From Marinomonas transparens (lineage in GTDB: Bacteria; Pseudomonadota; Gammaproteobacteria; Pseudomonadales; Marinomonadaceae), in the NCBI RefSeq assembly GCF_016463975.1, contig NZ_JAEMNX010000018.1:1-64000 (forward strand): DNA of 64,000 bases, given 5' to 3'. The stretch's first letter is position 1; the number at the start of each line of letters is the position of its first letter. A model generated the notes under the pieces. The model was not told where the DNA came from. It saw only the letters and a program-made list of their open reading frames with translations, and did not search any database. The position numbers and the translations under genes were made by a program. Shown here piece after piece: positions 61,575-64,000 of the stretch.

Positions 61575-63398
61575 CTAACGCTGAATTTCTGCTTTACCCT
61601 TCAGTAAATCCAGTTGCGACTGAGTACTCAGACTCGTTTGAGTTTGATTCAAGTAACGTTCATACGCCAGTTTCTGCTCTTCTGGAACCTCTTCAGAACT
61701 AGCAACCACGTCATTCAACTTAATCACCGCCAAGTCACCATTAGTAAGGCTCTTCACCTCAACCACTGGCTGCCCTTCTGGATGCGGTAACGTGAATGCC
61801 AAAGAAGTCAATTCATCCTGACCACGCTTAGCAAGAGCAACAGAAGTCCATTTAGTATTCACGGCACTCTTAGCAGCTTCCGCTTTAACTTTCAGTGACT
61901 CTAATGCTTTTTCTTGCACAACCGCAGAAGTTACCTTGTCTTTGACCTCATCATAAGACTGAACCGCTTCTGCTTTATGATCTTTCAAACGCAATACAAC
62001 TACCTGATCATCACTTAACTCAATCAGGTCACTGTTTTGGCCATCTTCAAGCACAGCGGCAGAAAATGCGGCAGCAATGGCTGCTGCATTGCTTGTGACA
62101 TCATCTGAGCCACCGTCACGGCCAAAATAAGCACTTTGCAGAACATCTACACCGTATTCTTTCGCTAACGGTTCTAGCTTGTCGCTTGCGTAGGCCAAAT
62201 CGGTAATATCCTCATGGGCACTCAATAAAGCATCACGCTCTTTAGCGACCGACAGGCTTTGTTCTAATTCAGCTTTTTTAGACTCAAAACTTGGCACATC
62301 CGCTTTTGCAATATCATTCAGCTCAACGAGATGAAAACCATATTGAGTTTTAACCGTTTGTACTTCACCTTTTTGCATAGCAAATAGAGCATCTTCAAAA
62401 TCTTTGTCCATTGCCCCTTTGGCAATATAACCTAGACTACCGCCATCATTCTTAGAACCAATATCATCAGAATATTCAGCAGATAGATCAGAAAATGTTT
62501 GGCCTGCTGCTAATTTCGCTTTGACTTCATCGATACGCGCCTGCGCCTCTTCTTCTGAGCGACTAGTAGTATCAATCAGAATATGTGAAGCCTGCCTTTC
62601 TTCTTGCGGCACATCGGCAAGAGAAGCTTGATAAGCGTCCTGTAATTCAGCATCTGTCACACTGACTTTATTTTTAAAATCAGTAGAAGAAATAACGACA
62701 TAATCCACCTTAACTTGTTCTGGTGTTTTAAAGCCTTCTTTATTCGCTTCATAATATGCGCTTAACTCGTCATCTGTAACATTGGTATTCTCAGCTTCGT
62801 CAGCCAAAGACAAGGTCACATAATCATAAGTTCGTTGTTGTGACTGAAGTTGCGCCACATCCTTAATTTGATATGGCAAAACAAACTCAGAACCAGCAAT
62901 CGCATTACGTGGTTGCTGAATCAAAACATCTTGCTTAATACGTTGCTTAAACGCTAAAGGCGTAAAACCAAGCGAACGTATAAAGTTCAGGTACTTATCC
63001 TGATCAAACTGACCCTCTGTCTTAAATTGCTCAGCCTGTAACAAATAAGCGTTTACTTGAGCATCAGAAACACCAAGCTCTAAGCCTGTTGCCTGATTAA
63101 ATAAAATAGCGCGTTGAATAAGCTCATCCAGTGCTCGACGCTGTAATAAATTATCTTCTAATAACGCGGGATCAACTTGCCCCCCCATCATAGATATTAA
63201 CTGGCGGCGCTGAGTTTCTGCCCCTTGCAACATTTGAGTTCGCGTAATATCAGTACCATCTACTTCAGCGACGGTATCAGAAGAATTAAAACTGCCTACT
63301 AAGGCATCGACGCCAAATAGAGCAAAAGTCACGACGATAAAACCAACGATGATCTTTACCACAATACCTTGTGACTTATCTCTTATATCTTGGAGCAT
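61575..63398 (-). CDS. ppiD: Peptidyl-prolyl cis-trans isomerase PpiD
   Basis: A 607-residue inner-membrane-anchored periplasmic chaperone. ATG 63398 (MLQDIRDKSQG) has GGAGG five bases upstream; the longer frame to 63452 runs back into the tRNA terminator. The single N-terminal transmembrane helix (VVKIIVGFIVVTFALFGVDALV) is followed by a SurA-N-like domain and one parvulin domain at about residues 260-360 (QASHILIDT ... GGSLGYIAKGAMDKDFEDALF). PpiD contacts the SecYEG translocon exit. Its place after hupB is the usual order. Confidence 0.94.
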   Translation of the reverse strand: MLQDIRDKSQGIVVKIIVGFIVVTFALFGVDALVGSFNSSDTVAEVDGTDITRTQMLQGAETQRRQLISMMGGQVDPALLEDNLLQRRALDELIQRAILFNQATGLELGVSDAQVNAYLLQAEQFKTEGQFDQDKYLNFIRSLGFTPLAFKQRIKQDVLIQQPRNAIAGSEFVLPYQIKDVAQLQSQQRTYDYVTLSLADEAENTNVTDDELSAYYEANKEGFKTPEQVKVDYVVISSTDFKNKVSVTDAELQDAYQASLADVPQEERQASHILIDTTSRSEEEAQARIDEVKAKLAAGQTFSDLSAEYSDDIGSKNDGGSLGYIAKGAMDKDFEDALFAMQKGEVQTVKTQYGFHLVELNDIAKADVPSFESKKAELEQSLSVAKERDALLSAHEDITDLAYASDKLEPLAKEYGVDVLQSAYFGRDGGSDDVTSNAAAIAAAFSAAVLEDGQNSDLIELSDDQVVVLRLKDHKAEAVQSYDEVKDKVTSAVVQEKALESLKVKAEAAKSAVNTKWTSVALAKRGQDELTSLAFTLPHPEGQPVVEVKSLTNGDLAVIKLNDVVASSEEVPEEQKLAYERYLNQTQTSLSTQSQLDLLKGKAEIQR

Positions 63399-63424
63399 TA
63401 CTGCCTCCATAATGAGTTTAAATA

Positions 63425-63458
63425 AAAAAGGTGCATTCCGCTTGGAATACACCTTTTG
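63425..63458 (-). terminator. Terminator after tRNA-Asp
   Basis: On the minus strand AAGGTGTATTCC pairs with GGAATGCACCTT across AAGC, followed by TTTT. It lies 8 bases past the tRNA 3' end and upstream of the ppiD start. Confidence 0.8.
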
Positions 63459-63465
63459 TGTCTAA

Positions 63466-63542
63466 TGGCGGAACAGACGGGACTCGAACCCGCGACCCCC
63501 TGCGTGACAGGCAGGTATTCTAACCAACTGAACTACTGCTCC
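63466..63542 (-). tRNA. tRNA-Asp (anticodon GTC)
   Basis: A 77-base tRNA with encoded CCA. The acceptor stem pairs GGAGCAG with CTGTTCC, followed by discriminator G. The anticodon loop CTGTCAC reads GTC, flanked by CCTGC/GCAGG, and the T-arm has GGTTCGAGTC. All four arms pair. Confidence 0.97.
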
Positions 63543-63549
63543 ACATGCA

Positions 63550-63822
63550 TTAGTTTACAGCGTCTTTAAGACCTTTGCCGGCTTTAAAGCCAGGAACCTT
63601 CGCTGCTTTAATTTGGATTTCCTCACCAGTTTGAGGATTACGGCCTGTACGCGCCGCACGCTCTTTTACTGCAAAAGTACCAAAACCTACCAATGTAACT
63701 TGGTCACCTTTTGCCAAAGCCGCTTCAATTGCTTTTAGTGTAGCGTCAAGTGCGTTGCTTGCAGAAGCTTTAGATAGGTCCGCAGACGCAGCAATAGCAT
63801 CAATCAATTCAGATTTGTTCAC
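63550..63822 (-). CDS. hupB: DNA-binding protein HU-beta
   Basis: A 90-residue nucleoid protein. [21 protein letters not shown] begins it and [23 protein letters not shown] is the DNA-contacting arm with the HU signature. The start codon is GTG, preceded by AAGGGG. HU bends and packs DNA as a dimer. In many gammaproteobacteria the order lon-hupB-ppiD holds, and here too. Confidence 0.97.
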   Translation of the reverse strand: MNKSELIDAIAASADLSKASASNALDATLKAIEAALAKGDQVTLVGFGTFAVKERAARTGRNPQTGEEIQIKAAKVPGFKAGKGLKDAVN

Positions 63823-63910
63823 GTTTTACCCCTTCAGTATTTTTTTTTCATGGTTCCTTTAGTAACATTTCGGCACTGTATAAAAGCCTACCGACAAGGC
63901 CGAGCAAGAA

Positions 63911-63940
63911 GTTATACAAGCCTGTACTACTTCCTGTCAA
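63911..63940 (-). promoter_or_regulatory. hupB: Probable sigma-70 promoter of hupB
   Basis: On the minus strand TTGACA (complement of 63935-63940) and TATAAC (complement of 63911-63916) are separated by 18 bases. The -10 box lies about 88 bases upstream of the hupB GTG, leaving a leader of about 80 bases. Confidence 0.6.
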
Positions 63941-63953
63941 CACAGTATCTAAC

Positions 63954-64000
63954 TTAATGATGACTCACAGACTCTTGTTCATCAACAGTTTTTTCCTTCG
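63954..64000 (-). CDS. C-terminal end of an upstream gene, probably lon
   Basis: The minus-strand frame KEKTVDEQESVSHH ends at TAA (63954-63956) and is open to the window edge. Lon is the expected neighbour upstream of hupB. About 15 codons are not enough to prove identity, and lon C-termini vary. Confidence 0.45.
   Translation of the reverse strand, partial: KEKTVDEQESVSHH

Overview
The window looks like a chromosomal segment of a marine gammaproteobacterium of the Oceanospirillales, most likely Marinomonas or a close relative. This rests on gene families only (RMF, RlmKL, YqcC, DUF3549, DUF2835 and HopJ-type proteins, a YihS-like mannose isomerase, a LapA-type adhesin, glucosylglycerate metabolism) and on a moderate G+C content. 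No rRNA gene is present to confirm the genus. Genes are dense on both strands. I see no prophage, intact IS transposase or CRISPR array.

Region 1 (1-7.3 kb) is accessory. It holds the 5' part of an adhesin made of Ig-like repeats (minus strand, running off the left edge), then an arsenate-resistance cassette arsR - GAPDH - arsJ behind a near-perfect ArsR operator. A 270-bp MITE-like inverted-repeat element splits GAPDH from arsJ. A LapA-type RTX adhesin on the minus strand follows, with an N-terminal retention module and a candidate LapG cleavage site (PAAG). Region 2 (7.6-13.8 kb) has NfeD/QmcA membrane proteins, two AraC-type regulators, a threonine-aldolase-like enzyme, a small hypothetical gene and a periplasmic cupredoxin-like protein. 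Region 3 (13.8-20.2 kb) is a tripartite tricarboxylate transporter tctCBA followed on the same strand by a two-component system and a periplasmic binding protein. Region 4 (20.4-24.4 kb) has two DMT exporters, a class V aminotransferase and a DUF3010 gene.

Region 5 (24.5-28.6 kb) is a compact set for the compatible solute glucosylglycerate: a HAD phosphatase, glucosyl-3-phosphoglycerate synthase and a GH13_18 phosphorylase, so synthesis and recycling are both encoded. Next to it is a secreted 843-residue protein with an unrecognised N-terminal half, a LamG-like domain and two Ca-dependent xylan-binding-like modules (28.8-31.3 kb). Region 6 (31.4-35.2 kb) groups three drug-efflux families (SMR, ABC, Bcr/CflA). 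Region 7 (35.2-42 kb) has HopJ, a Cof-type HAD phosphatase, a TyrR-like regulator, and a divergent ROK regulator / mannose isomerase pair with a candidate operator, then a LysR regulator.

The right part is mostly core genome: carbonic anhydrase, rlmA, a GGDEF-EAL protein, DUF1853, yqcC, DUF3549, purU, rlmKL, rmf, pyrD and DUF2835. A six-gene Bat operon (moxR, DUF58, DUF4381, BatA, BatB/C fusion, BatD) follows, with a DyP peroxidase behind it. The window ends with ppiD, tRNA-Asp(GTC), hupB and probably the last codons of lon.

Two non-coding repeat families stand out. One is the 270-bp element in the ars cassette. The other is a roughly 120-140 bp family with GAGACCTTTGCACGA termini, found twice complete and once as a decayed half copy. 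One complete copy carries eight tandem GCCAA units directly upstream of a transporter gene. Start codons were re-chosen where a ribosome binding site or family start gave better support.
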